DNA from: JBOCEF01 sp050586345
Lineage (GTDB): Bacteria; Pseudomonadota; Alphaproteobacteria; Rhodobacterales; Rhodobacteraceae
Length of the DNA stretch: 64,000 nt
Reading direction: 5' to 3'
Assembly (NCBI RefSeq): GCF_050586345.1
Contig: NZ_JBOCEF010000001.1
Span: forward strand, 189,936 to 253,935
This document shows, one piece after another, positions 33,195 through 42,123 of the stretch. Under the pieces are notes generated by a model, which saw only the letters and a list, made by a program, of their open reading frames with translations, was not told the DNA's origin and did no database searches. The translations under genes were made by a program, and so were the position numbers. How positions within the stretch are numbered: position 1 is the stretch's first letter; the number at the start of each line of letters is the position of its first letter.

Positions 33195-34544
33195 TCACAT
33201 GATCTGCGAGCCCTTGCCGAACTCGGGGTACGCCTCGAGGCCCAGCTCGGCCTGGTCGAGACCCATGATCTCCTCTTCCTCGGAGACGCGGATGCCCATC
33301 ACGGCCTTCAGGATCAGCCACAGGACGCCCGAGACGACGAAGACGAACACGCCGACGATGACGATCGAGATGACCTGGCCCATCAGGGTGGCGTCCGGGT
33401 TGGTCAGCAGCACCGCCATGGTGCCCCAGATGCCGCAGATCAGGTGGACCGGGATGGCGCCCACGACGTCATCGATCTTCAGCTTGTCGAGGAACGGAAC
33501 CGCGAAGACGATGATCACGCCGCCGATCGCGCCGATGATGGTCGCCATGCCCAGCGAGGGGGTCAGCGGCTCGGCGGTGATCGACACGAGGCCCGCGAGG
33601 GCGCCGTTCAGCACCATGGTCAGGTCGACCTTGCCGTACAGGATCTGCGTCAGGATCATCGCGGCGACGGCGCCGCCGGCGGCCGCGGTGTTGGTGTTGG
33701 AGAAGATGCGCGAGACGTCAGCCGCGTCGCCGACCGAGCCCAGGGCCAGCTGCGAGCCGCCGTTGAACCCGAACCAGCCGAGCCACAGGATGAACGTGCC
33801 GAGGGTGGCCAGCGGCAGGTTGTTGCCGGGCATCGGGATGGTGCGGCCATCCTTGTACTTGCCGATGCGCGGGCCGAGGATCAGCGCGCCGGCGAGGGCC
33901 GCCCAGCCGCCGACCGAGTGCACGACGGTCGAGCCGGCGAAGTCGAGGAAGCCGTACTGCGAGTCGAGGAAGCCGCCGCCCCATTTCCAGGAGGCCTGGA
34001 TCGGGTAGATGAAGGCGGTCAGGATCACGGTGAAGATCAGGAAGGGCCACAGCTTGATGCGCTCGGCCAGGGTGCCCGACACGATCGACGCGGTGGTGGC
34101 GCAGAACATCAGCTGGAAGAAGAAGTCCGAGCCGGTGGAGGCGTAGGACAGGTCGTCCGCGCCCTCGGGGGTCACGCCCACGGCCTCGAGCACCGCGACG
34201 CCGAACGCGCCGAGATAGCCGCCGGTCTCATCGGTGCCGATCGACCAGTTCCCCAGCGGGTACATCAGGTTGTAGCCGACGATGTAGTAGGCGATCGCGG
34301 CGATGGAGAAGAGCGCGACGTTCTTGGTCAGCTGCATGGTGACGTTCTTGGACCGCACCAGGCCGGCCTCGAGCATGGCGAAGCCCGCGGCCATCCACAT
34401 CACGAGGAAGCCGCCGATCAGGAACAGCAGCGTGTTGAAGACGAAGACGGACTGCTCGGGCACGGCGCCCGACGCGTCCTGGGCGAAGGCCGGGAGGGCG
34501 GCGAGCGCCGCGCCGGCCGACAGAAGCGAAATGCGTTTGATCAT
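33195..34544 (-). CDS. amtB: Ammonium transporter AmtB
   Basis: Trimeric inner-membrane channel for ammonium/ammonia. The 449-residue product starts with a cleavable signal peptide (about 22 residues, ending PAFAQ), then eleven membrane helices. Visible hallmarks are MWMAAGFAMLEAGLVRSKN, DFAGSTVVHSVGGWAALAGALILGPR (signature with the first pore histidine) and HLICGIWGTMAV (second pore histidine). It is 31 bp downstream of glnK and shares its sigma-54 promoter, so it should be switched on in nitrogen limitation and plugged by GlnK when ammonium returns. Confidence 0.96.
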   Translation of the reverse strand: MIKRISLLSAGAALAALPAFAQDASGAVPEQSVFVFNTLLFLIGGFLVMWMAAGFAMLEAGLVRSKNVTMQLTKNVALFSIAAIAYYIVGYNLMYPLGNWSIGTDETGGYLGAFGVAVLEAVGVTPEGADDLSYASTGSDFFFQLMFCATTASIVSGTLAERIKLWPFLIFTVILTAFIYPIQASWKWGGGFLDSQYGFLDFAGSTVVHSVGGWAALAGALILGPRIGKYKDGRTIPMPGNNLPLATLGTFILWLGWFGFNGGSQLALGSVGDAADVSRIFSNTNTAAAGGAVAAMILTQILYGKVDLTMVLNGALAGLVSITAEPLTPSLGMATIIGAIGGVIIVFAVPFLDKLKIDDVVGAIPVHLICGIWGTMAVLLTNPDATLMGQVISIVIVGVFVFVVSGVLWLILKAVMGIRVSEEEEIMGLDQAELGLEAYPEFGKGSQIM

Positions 34545-34575
34545 GGTCAGTTCCCTTGTTCCCTGTCAGGGCGGC

Positions 34576-34914
34576 TCAGAGGGCTTCGTCGCCGGTTTCG
34601 CCGGTCCGCACGCGCATGGCCTGCTCGACGTCGATCACGAAGATCTTGCCGTCGCCGATCTTGCCGGTCTTGGCGGTCTCGGAGATCACCTCGATGGTCT
34701 TCTCGACGGCGGAGTCGGGGCAGACGATCTCGAGCTTGATCTTCGGGACGAAGTTCACGACGTACTCGGCGCCGCGGTAGATTTCGGTGTGGCCGGACTG
34801 GCGCCCGTAGCCTTTCACTTCGGACACCATGAGCCCCTGGACGCCGGCCGAGGTCAGCGCCTCGCGGACCTCCTCCAGCTTGAAGGGCTTGATGACGGCG
34901 ATGATGAGCTTCAT
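34576..34914 (-). CDS. glnK: Nitrogen regulatory PII protein GlnK
   Basis: A 112-residue PII signal protein that binds ATP/ADP and 2-oxoglutarate and blocks AmtB. The T-loop carries the uridylylation site Y51 in RGAEYVVNF; KGYGRQ(S)GHTE and the C-terminal segment KTGKIGDGKIFV are the two PII signatures. Coupling to amtB identifies it as GlnK and not GlnB. A sigma-54 promoter lies 53 bp upstream. Confidence 0.95.
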   Translation of the reverse strand: MKLIIAVIKPFKLEEVREALTSAGVQGLMVSEVKGYGRQSGHTEIYRGAEYVVNFVPKIKLEIVCPDSAVEKTIEVISETAKTGKIGDGKIFVIDVEQAMRVRTGETGDEAL

Positions 34915-34966
34915 CGGTGCTGTTCCCCGTTTGATTGCTTATGCACGTTTGCGCCCAAGGGGTGAT

Positions 34967-34982
34967 GCAGGCCGCGTGCCAA
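34967..34982 (-). promoter_or_regulatory. Sigma-54 (RpoN) promoter of glnK-amtB
   Basis: Read on the minus strand, TTGGCACGCGGCCTGC matches the -24/-12 consensus TTGGCACG-N4-TTGC with one mismatch (C for T), and GG and GC are the required 10 bases apart. Transcription should start about 40 nt before glnK. GGTGCA at 35080-35085 and TGTGCACA near 35119 are weak candidates for NtrC half-sites upstream. Confidence 0.75.
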
Positions 34983-35385
34983 GTCGGGAAAATGGGCGCC
35001 ATCCCCTTGAAAACGTTAAGGCAGGGTGACGGGGGCGGCGCCGGGCGGCGCCGCGGCTGCGAAAGCGGCGCTGAAATCCGGTGCAAACCTGTCCATGAAT
35101 CCGCCTGATGCCTGAAAAATGTGCACAAATATGCGGCGCCGCGGAATCGGCGTTGTTCATCCGCGCCATGAAGCCGGGTTCCGACCCGCGGGGCGCCGGA
35201 ATTCGCCCCGGTCTCTCCACAAAGCCGACAGGCTCGCCTATTCTAAGGGCAGTGCAGGCGCGCTGATCCCCCCGGGCGCGCCGATCCATGCCCCCGACGG
35301 GCGCGCCTCCGGCCCCGGTCCGTCCGGCGGAGCGCGGCCCCGGCCGACCCGGGGAACGTCCCGGCCCGAGGAGAGCAGGCGCGGA
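34983..35385. other. Divergent interval between glnK and the penicillin-binding protein gene
   Basis: 400 bp without a gene. The left part is upstream DNA of the glnK sigma-54 promoter and should contain activator sites. The right part is the leader of the penicillin-binding protein gene; the open frame reaching back to 35119 has no start support and is composed of Gly/Pro/Arg-rich translation. Confidence 0.5.
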
Positions 35386-37620
35386 ATGACCCGCAATTCC
35401 AAGGACACGCGGCACGAGCCGCCGCTTTCGCGTGGCGACGCCGAGGCCGAGGCCCTGGCGGCGGCGCTGCGCGGCGACGGCGCCGAGGGGCCGGCCCATC
35501 CCGGCGCCGGCCAGCGCCCGAAGCTGCGCAGCCGCATGAAGATCGCGCGCGAGCGGCGGGCGCGGAAGCGGCGCGAGGCCCGCGCGGCGCGCAACCGCGG
35601 CGGCGGCGGGCCGCTGGACCGGCTTGTGCGCGGGATCTTCGGCCTCGTCGCGCTGGTGGTCTGGCGCTTCGGACGGCGCGTGGCGCAGGGCGTGCTGCTG
35701 CTGCTGGTCGCGGCCGTCGGCTGGCATTACCTCGCGCTGCCGGACGTGTCCGAGCTTCTGGACGGGCGCGACCGCGGCTCGGTCACCATGCTCGACCGCG
35801 ACGGGCGCGTCTTCGCCTGGCGCGGCGACCAGTATGGCGGCGCCCTGCGCGCGACCGAGGCGTCGCCCTTCCTGGTCGACGCCGTGATCGCGACCGAGGA
35901 CCGCCGCTTTTTTGATCACTTCGGCGTCGACCCGATCGGCCTCGCCCGCGCGATGTACAACAACTTCCGCGCCGGCCGCGTGGTGCAGGGCGGCTCCACC
36001 CTCACCCAGCAGGCCGCCAAGAACGTGTTCCTGACCCATGACCGGTCGATCGAGCGCAAGCTCAAGGAGATCCCGGTCGCCCTGGCGATGGAGATGAAAT
36101 ACTCGAAGGAGGAGATCCTCTCGATCTACCTCAACCGCGTCTATCTCGGGGCCGGGGCCTACGGGTTCGAAGCCGCCGCCCAGCGCTATTTCGGCAAGAG
36201 CGCGCGCGAGGTCGGCCCGGCCGAGGCGGCGATGCTGGCGGGGCTGCTGAAGGCGCCGACGCGCTACGCGCCGACCTCGAACCTCGCCGCCGCGCAGGGA
36301 CGGGCCGAGGTCATCGTCGGGCTGATGGAGGCGCAGGGCTACCTGACCGCGAAACAGGCGGCCGAGGCGCGGGCGCGCCCCGCGGTGCTGTCGGCCGAGG
36401 CCGAGCAGCGCGCCGGCGGCGCCTTCGCCGACTGGGTGATGGAGGCGGCGCCCGAATGGCTGACCGCCGAGGGGTCCGAGGACGTGGTGATCGAGACCAC
36501 CTTCGACCCCGAGGCCCAGCGCGCGGCGGAAGAGGCGATGGGCTTCGTGTTCGAGACCATGGTCAAGGAAGGCTCCAAGGCCCAGGCCGCCATCGTGGTG
36601 ATGGACCATGACGGCGCCGTGCGCGCCGTGGTCGGCGGGCGCGAGAAGGGCCCGGGCCGGTTCAACCGCGCCACCCAGGCCCGCCGCCAGCCCGGCTCGG
36701 CCTTCAAGCCCATCGTCTACGCCGCCGCCATGGCCGGGGGGCTGCACCCGCTCGACCGCGTGCAGGACCGGCCGGTGGATTTCGACGGCTACGCCCCCTC
36801 CAACTACGGCGGCCGGTACCTGGGCGAGATCACGGCGAGCCGGGCGCTCGCCGCCTCCTCCAACGTCGTGGCGGTGCGCCTGGCGCAGGAGGCGGGGATG
36901 CGCCGGGTGACCGAGACGGCGCGGCGCATGGGCCTTGATTCCACCATCGAGCCGAACCTCGCCTCGGCGCTGGGCGCGTCCGAGACCACGCTGCTGGACC
37001 TGACCGGCGTCTACGCGACCATCGCCAATGGCGGCGCGCTGGCGCAGCCCTGGGCGGCGCGGCGGATCGCGCTGCGGCGCGACGGCTCGTCGCAGGGGCT
37101 GTTCCCGGATGTCGGGCGCAAGTCGGGGCAGGCCATTCCTGAACGGACCGCGCGGATGCTGACGGGGATGCTGGCGGAGGTGGTCCGCTCGGGCACCGGG
37201 TCGCGCGCGGCGCTGCCGGGCGGGCGCGCGGCGGCGGGCAAGACCGGCACGACGCAGGAGGCGCGCGACGCCTGGTTCGTCGGCTTCACCGCCGATTACG
37301 TGGCCGGGGTCTGGATGGGCTATGACGACAACACACCCCTGACCGGGGTCACCGGCGGCGGGCTTCCGGCCGTGATCTGGCGCGAGACGATGGCCCGCCT
37401 GCACCGCGGGCTGCCGAACCGGCCGCTCGACGGGCGCGCCCCGCGGCGGGGCGCGGACGAGGTCCCGGTGGCCGGGGGCGCGGCCGAGAGCGTGGTGCGC
37501 GAAGTGCTGTCCGGCGTGCTCGGTTTCCTGTCCCGCCAGGTGGCCGAGGAGGAGCGCCGCCCGCCGTCCAGCCGCCGCTCGGACGCCGAGACGCACGGGC
37601 GCGGCGACTGGGAGAGATGA
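35386..37620 (+). CDS. Class A penicillin-binding protein (PBP1A family)
   Basis: Bifunctional peptidoglycan synthase, 744 residues. A basic cytoplasmic region (about 1-80) and one membrane helix (VAQGVLLLLVAAVGWHYLAL) anchor it. The glycosyltransferase domain has E171 in IATEDRRFFDH, GGSTLTQQAAKN and the KEILSIYLNRVYLGAGAYG segment. The transpeptidase domain has S438 in PGSAFKP (SxxK), SSN and KTGTT. It is somewhat shorter than E. coli PBP1A and lacks the OB insert. The ATG at 35386 gives a standard N-terminus. No partner genes are next to it. Confidence 0.93.
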   Translation: MTRNSKDTRHEPPLSRGDAEAEALAAALRGDGAEGPAHPGAGQRPKLRSRMKIARERRARKRREARAARNRGGGGPLDRLVRGIFGLVALVVWRFGRRVAQGVLLLLVAAVGWHYLALPDVSELLDGRDRGSVTMLDRDGRVFAWRGDQYGGALRATEASPFLVDAVIATEDRRFFDHFGVDPIGLARAMYNNFRAGRVVQGGSTLTQQAAKNVFLTHDRSIERKLKEIPVALAMEMKYSKEEILSIYLNRVYLGAGAYGFEAAAQRYFGKSAREVGPAEAAMLAGLLKAPTRYAPTSNLAAAQGRAEVIVGLMEAQGYLTAKQAAEARARPAVLSAEAEQRAGGAFADWVMEAAPEWLTAEGSEDVVIETTFDPEAQRAAEEAMGFVFETMVKEGSKAQAAIVVMDHDGAVRAVVGGREKGPGRFNRATQARRQPGSAFKPIVYAAAMAGGLHPLDRVQDRPVDFDGYAPSNYGGRYLGEITASRALAASSNVVAVRLAQEAGMRRVTETARRMGLDSTIEPNLASALGASETTLLDLTGVYATIANGGALAQPWAARRIALRRDGSSQGLFPDVGRKSGQAIPERTARMLTGMLAEVVRSGTGSRAALPGGRAAAGKTGTTQEARDAWFVGFTADYVAGVWMGYDDNTPLTGVTGGGLPAVIWRETMARLHRGLPNRPLDGRAPRRGADEVPVAGGAAESVVREVLSGVLGFLSRQVAEEERRPPSSRRSDAETHGRGDWER

Positions 37621-37847
37621 ACGACGCTTTTCGCATATGTTCATCAATGCGCCATTTTTGCGGTGCAGCAAAACTCATCGACCGCTCATCTCGGATCGGG
37701 CATTCTGCCCCGCGCCGGACCTCCCCAGGGTCCGGCGACCCGCGCCTGTCCGGCCGGGACGCGCGCTGAAACTCCGCGCGGGTCCGGTCCGTTCTTTCCT
37801 TCGCAGGCGGGGAATCCGCCCGGTTAACGAGGGGGAGGGAACGACAG

Positions 37848-38282
37848 ATGGTTTCGACCGACGGCAATTTCGAACGTGATTTCGCGATCCGGCGCCATGC
37901 GCCCGGGGCAGCCCGGGCGACGTCCGGCGAATTCGAGGCGCCGCGGCGGCGGCGCTCGCGCGGGCTCGGCCTGCGCTCGGCGCCCGCGGCGCTGCTGCTG
38001 CTCTGCCTCGGCTTCCTGGGCTTCTTCGCCTGGGCTGCGGTCGACGCGCTGCCCGCGGCGCAGGGGGGAATCGGCGGCGTGGCCGGGGGCGACGCCTTCG
38101 CCCCCTCGCCGATGGCGCAGGCGGCGGCGCTGCTCTACATGCTGGGCACGCCGGCGGTGCTGTTCTTCGTGCGCCGCCGCTACTGGCGCAAGATGCGCAC
38201 CTGGCTGCGCCGGGCGACCTCGGGGGTCGCGCTGCTCTGGGCGCTGGCCGCGGCGGCCTCGCTGGTCGGCGGCTCGATCTGA
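37848..38282 (+). CDS. Small membrane protein of unknown function
   Basis: A 144-residue protein with a basic, arginine-rich cytoplasmic N-terminus (about 40 residues) and three hydrophobic segments: APAALLLLCLGFLGFFAWAA, AQAAALLYMLGTPAVLFFV and SGVALLWALAAAASLVGG. I recognise no family. GAGGGGGAGGGAA precedes the ATG at 37848. It lies 227 bp after the penicillin-binding protein gene in the same direction and ends at a terminator. Confidence 0.65.
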   Translation: MVSTDGNFERDFAIRRHAPGAARATSGEFEAPRRRRSRGLGLRSAPAALLLLCLGFLGFFAWAAVDALPAAQGGIGGVAGGDAFAPSPMAQAAALLYMLGTPAVLFFVRRRYWRKMRTWLRRATSGVALLWALAAAASLVGGSI

Positions 38283-38298
38283 CGCCGCCTTTCGGGCG

Positions 38299-38340
38299 CA
38301 TGAAAAAGGCCCCTCCCGGTCGGGAGGGGCTTTTTTCATG
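38299..38340. terminator. Bidirectional terminator
   Basis: An almost perfect 42-bp palindrome: CATGAAAAA, GCCCCTCCCG, GT, CGGGAGGGGC, TTTTTTCATG. It can serve both the plus-strand membrane protein gene and the minus-strand metallopeptidase gene that converge here. Confidence 0.88.
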
Positions 38341-38354
38341 CGCGGCGGACCGGG

Positions 38355-39104
38355 TCAGTCCTCGGCGGCGTCCGCGTCGAATTTCCAGCGGTGGAGCTCG
38401 GCCCCGTGGTCGCGCAGCCAGTTCCGGCTGTCCTGCCAGCCGGGCAGGATCCGCTCCACCACCGCCCAGAAGGCGGGCGAGTGGTTCATCTCCACCAGGT
38501 GCGCGGCCTCGTGCGCGGCGACGTAGTCGAGCACCTCGGGCGGCGCCATGGCGAGGCGCCAGGAAAAGTTCAGCGCCCCGGCCGAGGTGCAGGAGCCCCA
38601 GCGCGAGCGGGTGTCGCGCAGGGTGACGCGGGTCACCTTGCGCCCGAGCTGCGCGGCATAGGCGTGGGCGGCGGGGACCAGCGCCTCGCGCGCGTGGTGG
38701 CGCAGCCAGGCCTTGGCGCGGGCGGGGGCTTCCTCGGGGCCGCCGGGCAGCCAGAGCTTGCCGTCCTCGATCCGCGCGCGGGCGCGGGGGGCGCCGAGGG
38801 AGGCGATCTCGAGCATCCTGCCCGCCACGGGCAGCATGGCGCCGGCGCGCGGCTCCAGCGGCTTGGGGCGGCGGGCGAGGGCGCCGGCGAGCCAGTCGGA
38901 GTGCCGCTCGGCGAAGGCCTGCGCCTCGGCCAGCGAGGCGGCGCTGGGCATGGTGATGCGCAGGGCGCCGTCGACCCGCCCGACCGAGAGGGTGAGGCGA
39001 CGCGCGCCGCGGGTGCGGCGGACCTCCACCTCGACCGGGGGGTGCGAGAGGCGGATGCGTTCCGGCATGCGGGCGCGGGCGGGGCTGGCGGCGGCGTTGG
39101 GCAT
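38355..39104 (-). CDS. YgjP-like (M48-type, DUF45) metallopeptidase
   Basis: A 249-residue zinc protease-like protein. The motif AAHEAAHLVEMNHSPAFW contains HEAAH with a downstream NHS and matches the YgjP/DUF45 pattern; SRWGSC upstream is the family's second hallmark. The N-terminal half forms the usual small beta domain (VEVEVRRTRGARRLTLSVGR). There is no signal peptide, so it is cytoplasmic. I chose the ATG at 39104; no ribosome site is evident and the ATG at 39068 is an alternative. In vivo substrates of the family are unknown. Confidence 0.85.
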   Translation of the reverse strand: MPNAAASPARARMPERIRLSHPPVEVEVRRTRGARRLTLSVGRVDGALRITMPSAASLAEAQAFAERHSDWLAGALARRPKPLEPRAGAMLPVAGRMLEIASLGAPRARARIEDGKLWLPGGPEEAPARAKAWLRHHAREALVPAAHAYAAQLGRKVTRVTLRDTRSRWGSCTSAGALNFSWRLAMAPPEVLDYVAAHEAAHLVEMNHSPAFWAVVERILPGWQDSRNWLRDHGAELHRWKFDADAAED

Positions 39105-39249
39105 GGCAGGGGATATGCCGGGGCGCGGGCCGGGATGCAACGGGGGGGCGGGCGCGGGGCGGCGGAAGTGGGCGGGCGCGCGGGGGGCGCGTCGCCCTCG
39201 GGGGCGTCGAGCCCCCTCGGCCGAGCGGCGCGGGGCGCCGCGGGCGTCG

Positions 39250-39400
39250 CCCCGGAGGGGCGCAATGAAAAGGGGCCCCGGAGGGGCGCAAGGAAAGGGT
39301 CCCCGGAGGGGCGCAGGGAAAAGAGCCCCGGAGGGGTGCGGGGAAAAGGCCGCCGGAGGGCGGGCAAGGAAAAGGGCGTCCGGGGTGCAAGGAAAAGGGG
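39250..39400 (+). repeat. Degenerate tandem repeat of about 25 bp, six units
   Basis: A unit of the form CCCCGGAGGGGCGCAaGGAAAAG recurs at about 39250, 39276, 39301, 39326, 39350 and 39377, with 25-26 bp periodicity and decay towards the right. It fills most of the 361-bp gap between the metallopeptidase and phaZ genes (39105-39465). There is no spacer diversity, so it is not a CRISPR array, and I see no gene in it. Confidence 0.8.
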
Positions 39401-39465
39401 CGGCCCCTTGCGGCGCCGCCCCCTTGCGTCCGGTCCGTCTTGCGTCGGGTCCGTCCCGCGGGCCC

Positions 39466-40794
39466 TCAGGCCAGCGGCGCGGGGGCGGATTTCGACGGGA
39501 TCAGCGGGCGGTCATGCGCCGTCGCCCTGGGCGCCGCGCCGCGCACGGTGGCGCGGTGGGCGCGGATGAACTCGCGCACCTTGGGCTGGATGAACTGGCG
39601 CCAGCGCGAGCCGTTGAAGACGCCGTAATGGCCGACCTTCTCCTGCACCCAGTGCATGCGCTTCTCGTCCGGCAGGTTCGACGCGAGGTCATGCGCCGCC
39701 TCGGTCTGGCCGAGCCCGGTGATGTCGTCCTTCTCGCCTTCCACCGTCATCAGCGCGATGTCGGTGATGGCCGAGGGCTTCACCAGCCGCTTCTCGCGGT
39801 AGATGAACTGGTTCTCGGCCAGCAGGCGCTTCTGGAACACCCGCTCGATCGTCTGCAGATAGAACTCCGCCGTCAGGTCCATCACCGCGAGGTACTCGTC
39901 ATAGAAGGTGCGGTGCGCCGCCGCCGAATCGCCGTCGCCGCGGATCAGGTTGCGGAACTGGTTGACGTGCGCGTCGACATGGCGGTCGAGGTTCATCGAC
40001 ATGAAGCCCGACAGCTGCAGGAAGCCCGGGTAGACGCGCCGCAGGAAGCCGGGGTTGGGCCAGGGCACGGTGACGATGACGTTGTTCTCGAACCAGCTGA
40101 GCGGGCGGGTGGTGGCCAGCTCGTTCGGCTGCTTGGGGTTGCGCGCGGTGTCGATGGGCGAGCCCATGAGCGTGACCGAGGCGGGGCGCGCGGGGTCCTT
40201 GTCCTCGGCCATCATCGCCGCGGCGGCCAGCACCGGCACGCCCGGCTGGCACACGGCCAGCACCGAGACCCGCTCGCCGTCCTGGCTCAGCACCCGGCAG
40301 AACTCGGCCACGTAGTCGATGTAGTCGTCGAGATCGAATCGCCCCTCGGAGAGCGGCACGTTGCGCGCGTCGATCCAGTCGGTGATGTAGACGTCATGCT
40401 CGGGCAGCATCTGTTCGACCGTGCCGCGCAGCAGGGTGGCGAAATGGCCCGACATCGGGGCGACGATCAGCACCTTGGGGTCGTTGCGCGCCGCGGCGAT
40501 GGTCGAATCGCGCTTGAAGTGCAGCAGGTCGCAGAAGGGCAGCTTGTGCACCACCTCCTCGACGATCGGCACGCTTTCGCCCGAGACCTCGGTGTCGTGC
40601 AGGTCGAATTCCGGCTTGCCGTAGCGGCGGGTGGCGTTGACGAACATCTCGCAGGCCGCGGCCGAGGCGCGGGCGGGGAAGGTCATCGACAGCGGGTTGA
40701 GCGGGTTGGTCAGCGCCTGGCGTCCCATCTGGGCGGCGGCGCGCCACGGGGTGATGGCGGCATGAGTCAGCTCGTACGCGTGATAAAGCGGCAT
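39466..40794 (-). CDS. phaZ: Intracellular poly(3-hydroxybutyrate) depolymerase
   Basis: Enzyme that mobilises native PHB granules in the cytoplasm. The 442-residue product has an alpha/beta-hydrolase core with the nucleophile elbow AVCQPGVP, that is, cysteine (C182) in place of serine. The oxyanion region is VLIVAPMSGHFATLL, and GEKDDITG and GHYGVFNGSRW supply the later aspartate and histidine. A Cys-Asp-His triad is known for PhaZ1 of Ralstonia and relatives. GGGGA precedes the ATG at 40794. No phaC, phaP or phaR lies next to it. Confidence 0.93.
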   Translation of the reverse strand: MPLYHAYELTHAAITPWRAAAQMGRQALTNPLNPLSMTFPARASAAACEMFVNATRRYGKPEFDLHDTEVSGESVPIVEEVVHKLPFCDLLHFKRDSTIAAARNDPKVLIVAPMSGHFATLLRGTVEQMLPEHDVYITDWIDARNVPLSEGRFDLDDYIDYVAEFCRVLSQDGERVSVLAVCQPGVPVLAAAAMMAEDKDPARPASVTLMGSPIDTARNPKQPNELATTRPLSWFENNVIVTVPWPNPGFLRRVYPGFLQLSGFMSMNLDRHVDAHVNQFRNLIRGDGDSAAAHRTFYDEYLAVMDLTAEFYLQTIERVFQKRLLAENQFIYREKRLVKPSAITDIALMTVEGEKDDITGLGQTEAAHDLASNLPDEKRMHWVQEKVGHYGVFNGSRWRQFIQPKVREFIRAHRATVRGAAPRATAHDRPLIPSKSAPAPLA

Positions 40795-40836
40795 GGCGCG
40801 GTCCCCGTGCAGTTTTCGAATCCATTCAGGTCGCGG

Positions 40837-40865
40837 ACCATAAACCCTGCACACTGCGTCAACAA
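40837..40865 (-). promoter_or_regulatory. Candidate phaZ promoter
   Basis: On the minus strand TTGTTG (40860-40865) and TATGGT (40837-40842) are 17 bp apart, about 43 bp before the phaZ start. CTGCACTGCGG just upstream on the same strand is one base from the CTGC-N3-GCAG site reported for the PHB regulator PhaR of Rhodobacter sphaeroides. Confidence 0.45.
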
Positions 40866-41059
40866 GGCGGCCGCCCGCCGCCTGATGCCGCAGTGCAGCA
40901 TGGGATTCGGGCTGGCGGGGCGGCGTTGCAGCCGGGTTGCATCCCGCTTTCGACGCGTTGCAGCGACGGCCCGCGGGGGAGGATATCTTTGACAACCACG
41001 CATTCCTGTGGCACGCGGCCTGCTCACCATTTTCATGCGACCGATCATGTGGGGTTCCC

Positions 41060-41404
41060 ATGGCCGAACCGGAATGGGGTCTGAAGCGCATCTGCCCGAG
41101 CTGCGGCGTGCGTTTCTACGATCTCACCAACAACCCGACGACCTGTCCCTCCTGCGCCGAGAGCTTCCCGCTCGAGGCCCTGTCGGAGCGCAAGTCGACC
41201 GCTTCCTCGCGCCGCAGCGCGAAGGCCGAGCCCGTCAAGGCCGCCGCCGTCGCGGAGGTCGATGACGACGACGTGCTCGACGATGACGACGAGGATGATG
41301 ATGACGACGTGTCGTCGGACGTCCTGCTCGACGATGACGACGACGATGACGGCGATCTCGGCGACATCGCGCCCGAGCGCAAGGGCGACGACGACGACTC
41401 GTGA
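41060..41404 (+). CDS. TIGR02300 family 'FYDLN acid' protein
   Basis: A 114-residue protein. The N-terminal 45 residues hold the family motif FYDLTNNPTTCPSC with a CPSC pair on either side (C12-P-S-C and C-P-S-C near 30), likely a zinc ribbon. The C-terminal half is extremely acidic, with runs of aspartate separated by valine and leucine (DDDDVLDDDDEDDDDD). The family is almost confined to alphaproteobacteria and has no assigned function; the acidic tail suggests binding to a basic partner such as a ribosomal or nucleic-acid-binding protein, which is speculation. The ATG at 41060 fits the conserved start; a perfect -35 box TTGACA lies at about 40990. Confidence 0.92.
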   Translation: MAEPEWGLKRICPSCGVRFYDLTNNPTTCPSCAESFPLEALSERKSTASSRRSAKAEPVKAAAVAEVDDDDVLDDDDEDDDDDVSSDVLLDDDDDDDGDLGDIAPERKGDDDDS

Positions 41405-41490
41405 CCCCTCGGGCCGGTCCCGCGCAAGGCGCGTCGGGGCCGGCCCGCAGGCGGTGTGAAGGCGGCCGGCGGGCCGGTGCAATTTTCCTC

Positions 41491-41519
41491 TTGCAACCTG
41501 CCCCCGCCGCCAATAAACA
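41491..41519 (+). promoter_or_regulatory. Promoter of the first tRNA-Ala gene
   Basis: TTGCAA (41491-41496), 17 bp, TAAACA (41514-41519), 58 bp before the tRNA. The same boxes and spacing recur before the second copy although the spacer has diverged. Confidence 0.65.
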
Positions 41520-41577
41520 CCGCCTCACCGCAGCGCAGGGCCTTCCGGCCCGACACCCAAAAGCGGCGGAACGGTCT

Positions 41578-41653
<76 letters not shown>

Positions 41654-41660
41654 GATTTCA

Positions 41661-41697
41661 AACCCGGCTTCGGCGCCTGCCGAGGCCGGGTTTTTTC
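41661..41697 (+). terminator. Terminator of the first tRNA-Ala gene
   Basis: AACCCGGCTTCGGCG pairs imperfectly with the CGAGGCCGGGTT side and runs into TTTTTT, 8 bp after the tRNA. Confidence 0.8.
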
Positions 41698-41758
41698 TTG
41701 TGCGGCGGGGCCTGGCGGGGGGGCGCGCATCTTCTTGCAGAACCTGCGAAAGCGCCGC

Positions 41759-41787
41759 TTGCAACCCGCCGCGGACCGGACTAAACA
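41759..41787 (+). promoter_or_regulatory. Promoter of the second tRNA-Ala gene
   Basis: TTGCAA (41759-41764), 17 bp, TAAACA (41782-41787), identical boxes and spacing to the first copy. Confidence 0.65.
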
Positions 41788-41844
41788 CCGCTCCACCGCA
41801 GCGACGGACCCCCGGGTCCGACACCCAAGGCGGCGGGACAATCT

Positions 41845-41920
<76 letters not shown>

Positions 41921-41930
41921 GGTTTCAAGA

Positions 41931-41965
41931 CCCCGGCTTCGGCATCCGCTGAAGCCGGGGTTTTT
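41931..41965 (+). terminator. Terminator of the second tRNA-Ala gene
   Basis: CCCCGGCTTC (41931-41940) pairs with GAAGCCGGGG (41951-41960), followed by TTTTT. Confidence 0.85.
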
Positions 41966-42123
41966 CGTTTCGGGGCAGGGGGCTGGCGGCGGTTCCGGGC
42001 GCCGGCGCCGGCATGGCCCGGGACGCGGCCGGGGCCCGCGCGGCGCCTCGCCGGGGCGCTTTGGGACACCGGCGGCCGCGGGGGCTTGCCGGGGCGCCGG
42101 GGGCGGGCCAGTCTCGGCCCGAC

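Noticed and set aside
38300..38626. ORFs starting MKKAPP across a terminator
   Set aside because: They begin inside the palindromic terminator (CATGAAAAAGG) and run antisense to the YgjP-like gene.
39250..39400. Regular repeats that could suggest a CRISPR array
   Set aside because: Units of 25-26 bp abut each other with no unique spacers and degrade along the array; no cas genes are in the window.
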